Shown: piece after piece, positions 36,059 to 44,193 of the stretch
Layout of the letters: every line of letters begins with the position of its first letter
Position numbering within the stretch: the stretch's first letter is position 1
Origin: Candidatus Nitrosotenuis cloacae
GTDB lineage: Archaea; Thermoproteota; Nitrososphaeria; Nitrososphaerales; Nitrosopumilaceae
DNA: 64,000 nucleotides
Assembly: GCF_000955905.1 (NCBI RefSeq)
Contig: NZ_CP011097.1
Coordinates: 631,957-695,956 of the forward strand
Direction: 5' to 3'
Notes under the pieces: model-generated
Seen by the model: the letters and a program-made list of their open reading frames with translations, nothing else
What the model was told of the DNA's origin: nothing
The model's database searches: none
Position numbers and translations under genes: made by a program

Positions 36059-36172
36059 ATGGCAGTAGCCACCCTAGTATGCGTGTTAAAAAATCTATTA
36101 TCAAAACTAAGACAAAAATCAACCACAATTACAACTGAGAAAACCAAGGAAAACCCAGAAGACGGCAAATGA
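36059..36172 (+). CDS. Microprotein with short hydrophobic N-terminus
   Basis: A 37-residue frame (ATG 36059) that starts MAVATLVCVLKNLLSKLRQK and ends in a Thr/Lys/Glu-rich tail. The N-terminal amphipathic or membrane-associated helix is short. Its stop overlaps the start of the next microgene (AATGA) and the chain runs without gaps into the GIY-YIG gene, which is the main reason for calling it coding. Confidence 0.35.
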   Translation: MAVATLVCVLKNLLSKLRQKSTTITTEKTKENPEDGK

Positions 36173-36267
36173 TCTATAACTGCAAAGACTGTGATTTTCG
36201 CTGGATAGGCTGGATGGATACTTTTTCCAAAGTAATCGAGCACGAAAGGACTCATTTGAAAAAGTAA
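36169..36267 (+). CDS. C2H2 zinc-finger microprotein
   Basis: A 32-residue protein with NCKDCDFRW near the N-terminus and EHERTHLKK at the end, i.e. Cys-x2-Cys ... His-x3-His, a single C2H2 zinc finger and little else. The ATG overlaps the stop of the preceding microgene and its TAA touches the ATG of the GIY-YIG gene. Single C2H2 microproteins are known in archaea as possible DNA- or RNA-binding factors. Confidence 0.5.
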   Translation: MIYNCKDCDFRWIGWMDTFSKVIEHERTHLKK

Positions 36268-36585
36268 ATGGAACTATTAGAAGAAAAAGTCCATTTGTGG
36301 ATTGAGAGTGCCAGATTTGTCAAAGCAAAACCCGGCGTCTATATTTTCTATGATCGAAAGCTTGATGCTATCTATATTGGCGAGAGCGACAATTTGCAGG
36401 CCCAATTCGCAAAATACTTGGACACTGACTTTGAGGGAGACGAGTGCAAAAAAAAGATACACACCTATCAGAGAACCTTTGTCGCAAACCCAAAAGAAAA
36501 GAAAAAGCAGCTACTCGAAGACTACAAGGCAAAACATGGAAAACTCCCATCCTGCAATGTAGAGTCTGATGTTTTGGCCTGCTAG
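36268..36585 (+). CDS. Small GIY-YIG nuclease-like protein
   Basis: A 105-residue protein with the GIY-YIG core: KPGVYIFYDRKLDAIYIGESDNLQAQF (GVY ... YIG, then the ESxN loop) near residues 21-47. A charged helical end contains CKKKIHTYQRTF and a final Cys-rich stretch. The catalytic Arg expected after YIG is replaced (GESDNL), so activity is uncertain. It directly abuts the zinc-finger microgene and its last 4 nt overlap the convergent gene. Confidence 0.65.
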   Translation: MELLEEKVHLWIESARFVKAKPGVYIFYDRKLDAIYIGESDNLQAQFAKYLDTDFEGDECKKKIHTYQRTFVANPKEKKKQLLEDYKAKHGKLPSCNVESDVLAC

Positions 36586-36854
36586 AACTCTTCGGTATAG
36601 TGCACTAGGAGTGTTTTTTCCATTACTGGGTGCACTGCAACTACCTTGTCGCCCTTTTCCGCCAAAAAGTCATTTACTACATCCTGCAAAAAGACTCCTG
36701 GCTTTAGCGCAGCTGCCTCAAAATATTTTATTTTATGGATCATGCAGGAATGGTACGGTTCATCGTTATAACGGTGCTTGATTGGCATTTGCTGGATTGA
36801 AGTTTTTCTGATCGCATTACCAACGCTAAAACTTAAATCATCTCTAAAATCCAA
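36582..36854 (-). CDS. Small protein of unknown function
   Basis: A 90-residue mixed alpha-beta protein (TTG start at 36854), with KYFEAAALKPGVFLQDVVNDFLAEKGDKVVAVHPVMEKTLLVHYTE. The last part is a clear beta-strand pair. Its start region is only 16 nt from the carA start on the other strand, so the promoters must overlap. No family recognised. Confidence 0.55.
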   Translation of the reverse strand: MDFRDDLSFSVGNAIRKTSIQQMPIKHRYNDEPYHSCMIHKIKYFEAAALKPGVFLQDVVNDFLAEKGDKVVAVHPVMEKTLLVHYTEEF

Positions 36855-36869
36855 ACACGGAGGGTCACA

Positions 36870-38027
36870 ATTTCAATAAAAAAAGCCCAGTTTGCAAACA
36901 AGTTTGGTAAGCTGATTTTATCTGATGGAACGGTTCTTTCTGGCAAGGGCTTTGGGTTCCCAAAGGCAGTGTTTGGTGAGCTGGTATTCAATACCGGAAT
37001 GGTCGGCTATACAGAAACGCTTACCGATCCCTCATATTCAGGACAGATTCTGACTCTGACTTATCCGCTAATTGGCAACTATGGCGTGCCGGACCCAAAG
37101 AAAATCGACGAATCCGGCATATCCTCATACTTTGAGTCTGAGCGAATTCAGGCACGTGGATTAGTAGTCCATGAATTATCCGAGATTGCCAGCCACTGGA
37201 ATCTTTCCATGACACTGGATGAGTGGATGCACAATGAGGGAGTTCCAGGAATTTCAGACATTGACACTCGCGAATTGACAAAAAAATTGCGAACAAGCGG
37301 CGTTACAATGGCGGCACTTGTCGTATCTGATAGTGAAATCGATGTGGAAAAAATCAAAAAAGAACTTGCAGTTGCAAAGCCTTACACCGATGAGAAATTC
37401 ATGGATGCCGTATCAACAAAACATGTCCAAACATTTGGTAATGAATCAAACTGTGTAGTTGTGGTAGATACCGGTGTGAAAAACGCCATACTGCGAAATG
37501 TACATGAACTAGGATACCAAGTAGTCAAGGTCCCATGGAATGCAAGCTATTCTGATATTATGAAGTATAATCCAAAAGGCGTCGTACTAAGTAATGGGCC
37601 TGGAGATCCAGAGGCCTGCCCTGAAACAATCCAGACAGCAAAAGATCTAATCCAAAATGATATTCCAACACTTGGGATCTGCCTTGGAGCACAAATCATT
37701 GGCCTGGCCGGTGGTGCCACAACATACAAGCTAAAGTATGGACATCGCGGACAAAACAAGTCATGTCTTAATTTGCAAAACAAACAAGTCTATGTCACAT
37801 CACAAAATCATGGATATTGTATTGACCCCAATTCGCTTGGCAAAACCGAATTTGATTTGTGGTTTACAAACACTGATGATAATACCGTAGAAGGAATTCG
37901 ACACAAGCTCAAAAAAATAATTGCAGTCCAGTTTCATCCCGAGGCGTCACCCGGGCCGTATGACTGCAAATTTGTTTTTGAGGAGCTTGACTCTATGATC
38001 AAGGAGGTAGATTCTAATAAAAAATGA
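36870..38027 (+). CDS. carA: Carbamoyl-phosphate synthase small subunit, non-ATG start
   Basis: Glutamine amidotransferase subunit that feeds ammonia to CarB for arginine and pyrimidine synthesis. The CarA N-terminal domain includes KLILSDGTVLSGKGFGF, FNTGMVGYTETLTDPSYSGQ and PGISDIDTRELTKKLR. The class I amidotransferase has nucleophile LGICLGAQIIG and QFHPEASPGPYD. The first ATG/GTG/TTG in frame is GTG 36969, which would remove 33 conserved residues. The frame is open upstream, and GGAGGG (36859-36864) sits 5 nt before an ATT at 36870, the best start position (ATA 36876 is the alternative). From there the length is 385, normal for CarA. Confidence 0.88.
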   Translation: MSIKKAQFANKFGKLILSDGTVLSGKGFGFPKAVFGELVFNTGMVGYTETLTDPSYSGQILTLTYPLIGNYGVPDPKKIDESGISSYFESERIQARGLVVHELSEIASHWNLSMTLDEWMHNEGVPGISDIDTRELTKKLRTSGVTMAALVVSDSEIDVEKIKKELAVAKPYTDEKFMDAVSTKHVQTFGNESNCVVVVDTGVKNAILRNVHELGYQVVKVPWNASYSDIMKYNPKGVVLSNGPGDPEACPETIQTAKDLIQNDIPTLGICLGAQIIGLAGGATTYKLKYGHRGQNKSCLNLQNKQVYVTSQNHGYCIDPNSLGKTEFDLWFTNTDDNTVEGIRHKLKKIIAVQFHPEASPGPYDCKFVFEELDSMIKEVDSNKK

Positions 38028-38088
38028 AGGTCTGAAAAAAATCCTAGTTCTTGGCAGTGGGGCAATCAAAATCGGAGAAGCAGGCGAA

Positions 38089-38109
38089 AGTCGCTAAAAC
38101 GACCGCTAA
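38089..38109 (+). other. 21-nt in-frame insertion with two stops in carB 5' end
   Basis: Between the conserved Glu codon at 38086-38088 and Phe codon at 38110-38112 (the GEAGE|FDYSGSQ junction of CarB) lie 21 extra bases with TAA at 38095-38097 and 38107-38109. The insert contains a GTCG-CTAAAA-CGAC hairpin, repeats CGCTAA, and is flanked by CGAA/TTCG, which can pair to close the loop. Its removal restores a perfect CarB reading frame. Confidence 0.8.
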
Positions 38110-38166
38110 TTCGACTACTCCGGTAGCCAGTGCCTCAAGGCCATACACGAAGACGGTCTGAAATCC

Positions 38167-41100
38167 GTGCTGATAAATCCGAACATCGCTACGATTCAGA
38201 CCGACACTAGGTTTGCAGACAAGGTGTATTTGCTGCCGGTAACCCCCGAGTATGTCTCGTCTATTATCGAGTCCGAGCGACCAGATGGAATAATGCTGGG
38301 ATATGGCGGGCAGACTGCCCTGAACTGTGGAGTAAAGATAGCCGAGGCAGATGTTCTGCAAAAATACGGAGTCAAGGTATTAGGAACACAAATTCCTGGA
38401 ATTCAGAAAACCGAGGACCGCCAATTATTCAAGGATTCAATGTCAGAGTGTGGAGTTCCAGTACTGAAATCAAAAACAGTCAACACATTTGAGGATGCAA
38501 AAAAGGCAGCCGAAGAATTGGGATATCCTGTTATCATAAGGGTGGCATACACTTTGGGCGGTCGTGGTGGCGGCGTTGCTCACAATGAAATCGAGCTGCA
38601 CGAAATAGTCGAGCGAGGATTGAACGCAAGCCTAGTTCACCAAGTTCTAATCGAGGAATACATTGGCCACTGGAAGCAAATTGAATATGAGGTAATGCAG
38701 GACTATGAAGGCAATAATGTTATAGTGTGTAATATGGAAAATGTCCTTTCCATGAGGGTTCATACTGGTGATAACATTGTGGTTGCACCATCTCAAACAA
38801 TTGATAATCGTGAATACCACATGCTGCGATCTGCCGCATTGCGTGGAACAAAACATGTTGGAATAATCGGAGAATGTAACATCCAGTTTGCTTTGGATGT
38901 AAGCTCTGATAGATATGTTGCAATTGAAATAAACCCAAGACTATCCAGATCTTCTGCTCTTGCCAGCAAAGCAACCGGATATCCACTAGCTTACATGTCT
39001 GCCAAAATAGGCCTTGGTCATACTTTGCCAGATCTGGTGAACCGTATCACAAAAACCACCACTGCGTGCTTTGAGCCGTCACTGGACTATGTGGTGATAA
39101 AACACCCGAGATGGGATTTTACCAAATTTGAGCGTGCAAATAGGCGTCTTGGACCTACAATGAAGTCTGTAGGTGAGGTAATGGCGGTTGGCCGCACATT
39201 TGAGGAGTCTTTGCAAAAATCAATCCGAATGCTGGATATTGGTAATGATGGATTGGTACTAAATCGAAATGATGCCAAGGATTACGAAATCGAGGAAATA
39301 GAAGACCACCTACTAAACGCAGAAGACAATGTTTTGTATTATGTGGCAGCTGCACTCAAAAAAGGCATATCTGTTGAAAAAATACAAAAACTGTCCTTTG
39401 TGGACCCTTGGTTTATTGAGAAAATAAAAAACATTGTGGATGTCGAGTCTAATCTAAAACAAAAACCACTGGACAAAACCCTGATGCGAAAGGCAAAACA
39501 CTTGGGTTTTTCTGACAAACAAATTGGCCGTGCCATCCAAAAAGAAGACCTTGAGGTGAGAAAAATAAGAAAAGACATGGGAGTCTTACCAGTCATCAAG
39601 CAAATTGATACCCTAGCAGCAGAATGGCCTGCCAAGACAAACTATCTTTACATGACTTATGGTGGACTGGACAATGACATTACGGTAAGTGCTGATCAAA
39701 GGGGAATTGTTGTTTTAGGTGCTGGACCATACCGAATAGGCAGCTCAGTTGAGTTTGATTGGGGAACAGTCAACATGGTTTGGGGCCTGCAGCAAAACGG
39801 AGAATCTAATGTTGTCGTGGTGAATTGCAATCCGGAAACTGTATCAACTGATTATGATATTTGCTCCAGACTATACTTTGAGGAATTGACTCTGGAGAGA
39901 ATCTTGGATATCACAGATGTGGAAAATCCAAAAGGCGTGGTGACATCAGTTGGTGGGCAAACTGCAAACAACCTTACACCAAAGCTTGCAAAATCTGGCA
40001 TCAAACTATTTGGCACATCTGCTGAAGATGTGGATAGGGCAGAAGACCGCTCCAAGTTCAGCGCAGTCTTGGATAAACTGCACATAAAACAGCCTCAGTG
40101 GCAGGCATTCTCGTCATTTTCTGAAGCAAAATCGTTTGCCATCAAGGTCGGCTATCCAGTATTGGTTAGACCATCATACGTTTTGTCCGGGGCTGCAATG
40201 AAGGTAGTCTGGTCTCAAGAGGAATTATCAAAATACGTCGGCGAGGCAACCACACTGTCGCCTGACCATCCGGTAGTAATTACAAAATTCATGCTAAATT
40301 CACTGGAAGTAGATGTTGATGGCGTGTCTGATGGAAAGAATGTCTTCATTGGTGCATTGGTAGAACACATCGATGCGGCAGGAGTCCATTCTGGCGATGC
40401 AATGATGGTGATTCCACCATGGAGACTATCAAACAAGCAGATAGAGACCATCACAGATTATGCCACACGAATCGCAAAATCATTTAACATCAAGGGACCA
40501 TTTAATCTGCAATTTTTGATACACCATGATCAGGTGTATGTAATAGAGCTGAACATTAGGGCATCACGATCAATGCCATTTGTATCCAAGCTAATCAAAA
40601 CTAATTTGATCACACTAGCAGCTCAGGCTGTACTGGGAAAAGAGCTGCCAAAGGTAGCTCCAGACAAGTGGAAAAAGACTACTATCCATGGAATCAAGAT
40701 GCCCCAATTCTCATTCATGCAGCTGGATGGCGCAGATATTGTATTGGGAGTGGAAATGCAATCAACTGGTGAGGCTGCCTGCTTTGGAGATAGCTTCTAT
40801 GATGCTTTGGCAAAGGGCTTGATTTCTGTCGGGTATAATCTTCCAAAGACTGGAACTGCACTAATTACAATCGGTGGTGCTGAAAACAAGGAAAAACTGC
40901 TCCAGACAATGGCCACACTAAAACATCTGGGATTCAAAATACTGGCAACAGAGCACACTGCTGAATTTCTAACGGAAAAGCAAATCGGCGAGGTCCAAAT
41001 AGTACACAAAATATCAGAACCTGATCGCAAGCCAAACATATCTGATTTACTATATGAGAGAAAAATCAATTTTATCATAAATATCCCATCCACTTCGACT

Positions 41101-41277
41101 CTGGAAAAATACGTCGGAATGTTGTATGATGAATATCAAATCCGAAGAAAGGCAATCGAGCTTGGCATTCCTGTGCTGACTACGACTGAGCTTGCCGAGT
41201 CCTTTGTGAAAACATTAGAGTGGATGACGCACAATGAAACAACCAAAAAAGCACTGGAACCATACGATCCTATCTGA
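38167..41277 (+). CDS. carB: Carbamoyl-phosphate synthase large subunit (5' end disrupted)
   Basis: Makes carbamoyl phosphate from bicarbonate, ammonia and 2 ATP. The 1036-residue frame from GTG 38167 holds both halves: the first ATP-grasp (VIIRVAYTLGGRGGGVAHN, EINPRLSRSSALASKATGYPLA), the oligomerisation region, the second pre-ATP-grasp (VVLGAGPYRIGSSVEFDWG), the second ATP-grasp (VRPSYVLSGAAMKVV) and an MGS-like allosteric end. The conserved first ~45 residues (KKILVLGSGAIKIGEAGE, FDYSGSQCLKAIHEDGLKS) are encoded just upstream at 38026-38166 but are split by the 21-nt stop-bearing insertion and lack an in-frame ATG. AAGGAGG at 38001-38007 marks the original start area. Overlaps the carA stop region. 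Confidence 0.88.
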   Translation: MLINPNIATIQTDTRFADKVYLLPVTPEYVSSIIESERPDGIMLGYGGQTALNCGVKIAEADVLQKYGVKVLGTQIPGIQKTEDRQLFKDSMSECGVPVLKSKTVNTFEDAKKAAEELGYPVIIRVAYTLGGRGGGVAHNEIELHEIVERGLNASLVHQVLIEEYIGHWKQIEYEVMQDYEGNNVIVCNMENVLSMRVHTGDNIVVAPSQTIDNREYHMLRSAALRGTKHVGIIGECNIQFALDVSSDRYVAIEINPRLSRSSALASKATGYPLAYMSAKIGLGHTLPDLVNRITKTTTACFEPSLDYVVIKHPRWDFTKFERANRRLGPTMKSVGEVMAVGRTFEESLQKSIRMLDIGNDGLVLNRNDAKDYEIEEIEDHLLNAEDNVLYYVAAALKKGISVEKIQKLSFVDPWFIEKIKNIVDVESNLKQKPLDKTLMRKAKHLGFSDKQIGRAIQKEDLEVRKIRKDMGVLPVIKQIDTLAAEWPAKTNYLYMTYGGLDNDITVSADQRGIVVLGAGPYRIGSSVEFDWGTVNMVWGLQQNGESNVVVVNCNPETVSTDYDICSRLYFEELTLERILDITDVENPKGVVTSVGGQTANNLTPKLAKSGIKLFGTSAEDVDRAEDRSKFSAVLDKLHIKQPQWQAFSSFSEAKSFAIKVGYPVLVRPSYVLSGAAMKVVWSQEELSKYVGEATTLSPDHPVVITKFMLNSLEVDVDGVSDGKNVFIGALVEHIDAAGVHSGDAMMVIPPWRLSNKQIETITDYATRIAKSFNIKGPFNLQFLIHHDQVYVIELNIRASRSMPFVSKLIKTNLITLAAQAVLGKELPKVAPDKWKKTTIHGIKMPQFSFMQLDGADIVLGVEMQSTGEAACFGDSFYDALAKGLISVGYNLPKTGTALITIGGAENKEKLLQTMATLKHLGFKILATEHTAEFLTEKQIGEVQIVHKISEPDRKPNISDLLYERKINFIINIPSTSTLEKYVGMLYDEYQIRRKAIELGIPVLTTTELAESFVKTLEWMTHNETTKKALEPYDPI

Positions 41278-41347
41278 GAATAATCTTATTGACTCACCTA
41301 TTGACTCCATATCTTGTACAAAATAATTTTTTAAGATGAATTGATGA

Positions 41348-41473
41348 TTACTTGTTACGTACTTGACCACAATTTCCACAAGTACTGGTTTGCTCTTTGA
41401 TGCCGTTTTGCATTTTATCCAAAATCTCGGATCTGGATTCAAGTAATAATTCTCCGCAATTCTCGCATCTCAT
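41348..41473 (-). CDS. Zinc-ribbon microprotein
   Basis: A 41-residue protein (ATG 41473) with MRCENCGELL at the N-terminus, a short helix, and TCGNCGQVRNK at the end. The two CxxC knuckles are spaced 28 residues apart, typical of a zinc ribbon. It faces the end of carB. It may be a nucleic-acid-binding or metal-handling protein; no family named. Confidence 0.55.
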   Translation of the reverse strand: MRCENCGELLLESRSEILDKMQNGIKEQTSTCGNCGQVRNK

Positions 41474-41655
41474 TGTACCACTAGGTATTGTTCTCTCATA
41501 TAAGGTAGAGCAAATTGATTTTTTTGCGTAGCTGAATAGTTACCTCAGTCTTTCCAGAATGGATGTGCAAACTCACACTACTACGCTGGTATGTTTAAGC
41601 TGATGTGTAATATGGACCTACGCAGATTAATTAGATTGATTGATCCAATCATACC

Positions 41656-41751
41656 ATGAGTCCTACATCATATTGGTATCGGATTTGCTCTGATTGCAAA
41701 CGAGTCAAATGTCACAAGGGCTGTAACTGTGATTGTCATTGGAATCCATAG
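41656..41751 (+). CDS. Cys/His-rich microprotein
   Basis: A 31-residue frame (ATG 41656) with CSDCKRVKCHKGCNCDCHW: six Cys and two His in 19 residues, enough for one or two zinc sites. The ATG is about 30 nt after an AT-rich stretch, consistent with a leaderless transcript. Very short, so the call depends on composition. Confidence 0.4.
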   Translation: MSPTSYWYRICSDCKRVKCHKGCNCDCHWNP

Positions 41752-41906
41752 ATAACCCGGACAATATTTTACGATCTTTAAATAATTTCATAATTGAACA
41801 AAAAACTGTTATTTTCAAACAAATGTGTGGTATTTTACTGAATTATCTAATATTTTTATAAAAATCAAATACATCACTATATATGTGTTAACGTGTATCC
41901 AATAGC

Positions 41907-42053
41907 ATGAGTTTTTGTGTTAGTTGTGGAGATACTACGATTGTCTGTTACTGCGATTTGGAAAAAAAGACAACTAGCGACTATGTTGGTGCACAAAAAG
42001 AATGCCATGATCTAAATTGTTATAGAAAACACAATGCCGGTGTCCTAGTGTAA
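41907..42053 (+). CDS. Cys-rich microprotein coupled to a RAM protein
   Basis: A 48-residue protein (ATG 41907): FCVSCGDTTIVCYCD, then KECHDLNCYRKH. Its eight Cys/His candidates could bind zinc. TATA-like CTATATATGTG near 41878 is about 29 nt upstream, fitting a leaderless mRNA. Its TAA overlaps the ATG of the RAM gene (TAATG), so the two are translationally coupled and probably work together. Confidence 0.55.
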   Translation: MSFCVSCGDTTIVCYCDLEKKTTSDYVGAQKECHDLNCYRKHNAGVLV

Positions 42054-42298
42054 TGACTACTGCATATGTTTTGATAAACTGCGAGCTTGGAGCAGAAGAA
42101 GAAATTTACTCTCATCTAAAATCAATTAGCAAAATAAAAGAGACCCGCGGTGTGTTTGGCGCATATGATATCATAACAAAAATCGAGGCATCTTCTGTAG
42201 AGTTGGTAAAAGACATTATCACAACAAATATTCGGGGAATTGACAGAATCCGTTCTACTTTGACCTTAATGGGAAGCGAAAAGGAAAAACAAAGTTAA
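42053..42298 (+). CDS. Stand-alone RAM (Lrp/AsnC ligand-binding) domain protein
   Basis: An 81-residue RAM domain without helix-turn-helix: AYVLINCELGAEEEIYSHL, TRGVFGAYDIITKIEA, GIDRIRSTLTLMGSEKE. Close relative of the 10404 protein. It is expressed behind the Cys-rich microprotein (TAATG overlap) and 10 nt before a TFB gene. The triple arrangement suggests a transcription-regulatory role, perhaps sensing an amino acid. Confidence 0.8.
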   Translation: MTTAYVLINCELGAEEEIYSHLKSISKIKETRGVFGAYDIITKIEASSVELVKDIITTNIRGIDRIRSTLTLMGSEKEKQS

Positions 42299-42308
42299 GA
42301 GTCCGATT

Positions 42309-43208
42309 GTGGTAATGCAAGTTTTGAATGTAAAGAGTGGATGTACTAGATGTGGGGGCTCGATGCTAACTGATGGTTCTACAGGTGAACGATTCTGCCA
42401 AAAATGTGGCAATGTGATAGTTGAAAACATTGAAGACTCTCGCCCAGAGAGACGATTCATATCTGATGATTCCTCTGATAATAGCAGAACTGGCACTCCG
42501 AATTCACTTGCCATACATGATAGAGGGCTGGCAACAACAATTGGCAGCACGAGCAAAGATGCTACCGGAAAGTCGCTTTCATCTGTTATGCAGCAGGACA
42601 TGCGACGATTGCGAATTTGGGACAATCGTAGTCAGAGCGAAAAAACCGGCAGAAACCTAAGGGCTGCCTTTATGGAACTAGGCAAGCTAAAGGACAAACT
42701 CACCCTGTCTGATGCAGTGATTGAAAAGGCTGCTTTTATCTATAGAAAAGCTGTTGGCAAAGGACTGGTTCGTGGCAGGTCTATCCCACATGTTCTTGCT
42801 GCCTCTGCGTATGCCGCATGCCGTGATGCTGGAACTCCAAGAACACTGAGTGATTTCTCGGATGCACTAAACATCAAGAAAAAGGCAGTTTCTTGCAGCT
42901 ATAGGATGCTTCTCAAAGAGTTGGACATGAAAATGCCAGTAATGGACTCGTTGAACTGCATATCAAAGATAGCAAGCAAGCTAAACTTGGATGAAAAAGT
43001 AAAGCGACATGCACATGAGATCCTAAGTGATGCCAATGACAAAGAACTTACTGCGGGAAAGGGCCCAATGGGTCTTGCCGCCGCCGCATTATACATGGCG
43101 TGTGTAAAGTATGATCTCAAAATCTCCCAGCGAGAGATCTCTGTTGCATCAGGTGTTACTGAAGTGACAATACGAAATAGATCACGTGCACTACGGGAAT
43201 CTATATAA
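42309..43208 (+). CDS. tfb: Transcription initiation factor TFB
   Basis: A 299-residue archaeal TFIIB homologue that bridges TBP-DNA and RNA polymerase. The N-terminal zinc ribbon (CTRCGGSMLTDGSTGERFCQKCG) is followed by a B-reader/linker region (PERRF) and two cyclin-like repeats (about residues 100-190 and 200-295) with RKAVGKGLVRGRSIPHVLAASAYAACR and GPMGLAAAALYMAC. The last part has an HTH (ISQREISVASGVTEVTIRNR) that reads the BRE. GTG 42309 or ATG 42315 is the start. A paralogue lies at 49007. Confidence 0.95.
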   Translation: MVMQVLNVKSGCTRCGGSMLTDGSTGERFCQKCGNVIVENIEDSRPERRFISDDSSDNSRTGTPNSLAIHDRGLATTIGSTSKDATGKSLSSVMQQDMRRLRIWDNRSQSEKTGRNLRAAFMELGKLKDKLTLSDAVIEKAAFIYRKAVGKGLVRGRSIPHVLAASAYAACRDAGTPRTLSDFSDALNIKKKAVSCSYRMLLKELDMKMPVMDSLNCISKIASKLNLDEKVKRHAHEILSDANDKELTAGKGPMGLAAAALYMACVKYDLKISQREISVASGVTEVTIRNRSRALRESI

Positions 43209-43231
43209 ATCGACACTAGGGAAAAATTGCT

Positions 43232-43372
43232 TTATGGTTTATTTGCATCATATGTGATGAATTTGTGGCATCTGGTGCACTCGTATCTGTCTTTGAATCC
43301 GGCCATCTTTACTTTGGCGTCATGAATACAGGTGGTCTGATCGGTTATTTTGACCTGCTCTCCTCTTTCCAA
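43232..43372 (-). CDS. Zinc-finger microprotein overlapping the next gene
   Basis: A 46-residue protein from TTG 43372: TTCIHDAKVKMAGFKDRYECTRCHKFITYD. CxxC-H preceded by a Cys-x-His pair could bind one zinc. It overlaps the 3' end of the gene at 43345-43506 by 28 nt on the same strand in a different frame, implying coupling. The coding evidence is the intact frame and the Cys/His pattern. Confidence 0.4.
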   Translation of the reverse strand: MERGEQVKITDQTTCIHDAKVKMAGFKDRYECTRCHKFITYDANKP

Positions 43373-43506
43373 TTCTTTTGATTTTCTGCTATTGATTTTT
43401 TTAGCTCATTGTATGAATCCAAATATTCTTTTTTCATCAAGTTGCCAGGCTTTGTCTTGTTGTTTTTGTTGATTTGCAGTGATGATTTGTTTTTTGATTT
43501 GCTCAT
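43345..43506 (-). CDS. Small Lys-rich protein
   Basis: A 53-residue basic, polar protein beginning MSKSKNKSSLQINKNNK and ending in an amphipathic helix (YLDSYNELKKSIAENQKNWKEES). ATG 43506 is chosen; the frame upstream to 43560 is hydrophobic and unlike the rest. No family recognised. Confidence 0.45.
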   Translation of the reverse strand: MSKSKNKSSLQINKNNKTKPGNLMKKEYLDSYNELKKSIAENQKNWKEESRSK

Positions 43507-43649
43507 GATGTAGAATATGTTGATGTTGTATATGTAATGGAGGACACCTATTTTCAGCAATGAGCATCAATCAGTGAGGATTTTGTTCGTAAAATCCCAA
43601 TGTCTTGGAACAATGTTTACTAGTGATGGAGACGTATCTATTGACATAG

Positions 43650-44063
43650 TTGGAAAACAACCCCTCGGGAATCTCTATCTGTGATATTCTAAAAAACAAC
43701 ACAACCAAAGTCATTCGAAAACTGGAATCCCAAATACCGCCAAATGTGCAAGCAAACTCTGATTTATACACCCAGTATCTGCACTTGCTGGATGATTACT
43801 TTGGGTCCTGCTATCTGTGGCAAAAACAGTACTTTGATAGGTTTGGCTTTGATAATCAGACGCTAAATGCAATTAACCAGTACTGGGATGTCGTAACTGA
43901 TCTGTATTGCACACAAATTGATCTCATAACCGGCGCACAAAAATCCAGCATTGAGGTACGGGCAAACATGATGACTCTATGTGATCAGTACATTCATCAG
44001 GCAATGGACTATTACGGAAAAATCTTCTCTGAAGCGTTATCAAAAATGAATCAAAAGATCTGA
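43650..44063 (+). CDS. Helical protein, phasin-like in character
   Basis: A 137-residue all-helical protein from TTG 43650, rich in Tyr, Trp and Gln (YLWQKQYFDRFGFDN, NQYWDVVTDLYCTQIDLITGAQ). The long amphipathic helices and repeated Q-x-D-L/A-x-Q pattern recall phasins and PhaE-type proteins of polyhydroxyalkanoate granules. No PHA synthase gene lies in the window, so this is only a resemblance. Compare the 9722 protein. Confidence 0.5.
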   Translation: MENNPSGISICDILKNNTTKVIRKLESQIPPNVQANSDLYTQYLHLLDDYFGSCYLWQKQYFDRFGFDNQTLNAINQYWDVVTDLYCTQIDLITGAQKSSIEVRANMMTLCDQYIHQAMDYYGKIFSEALSKMNQKI

Positions 44064-44193
44064 AATATTTTTCAAATTTGCGATCTGATTTAGATCGCAA
44101 AATTATTTTTTTGTTTTGTAATTTTTTGTAAAAATAACTTTACAAAATCACAAAATGAACATGCTTAATAACTCAGAAAAATCTTACAGGAGT

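Noticed and set aside
36969-38027. carA starting at GTG 36969
   Set aside because: This removes 33 conserved residues, and there is no SD in front, while a strong GGAGGG marks the upstream start.
38167-41277. carB as an ordinary pseudogene
   Set aside because: 1036 codons show no further stops or frameshifts and all catalytic motifs are intact, so relaxed selection is not evident; only the 5' end is abnormal.
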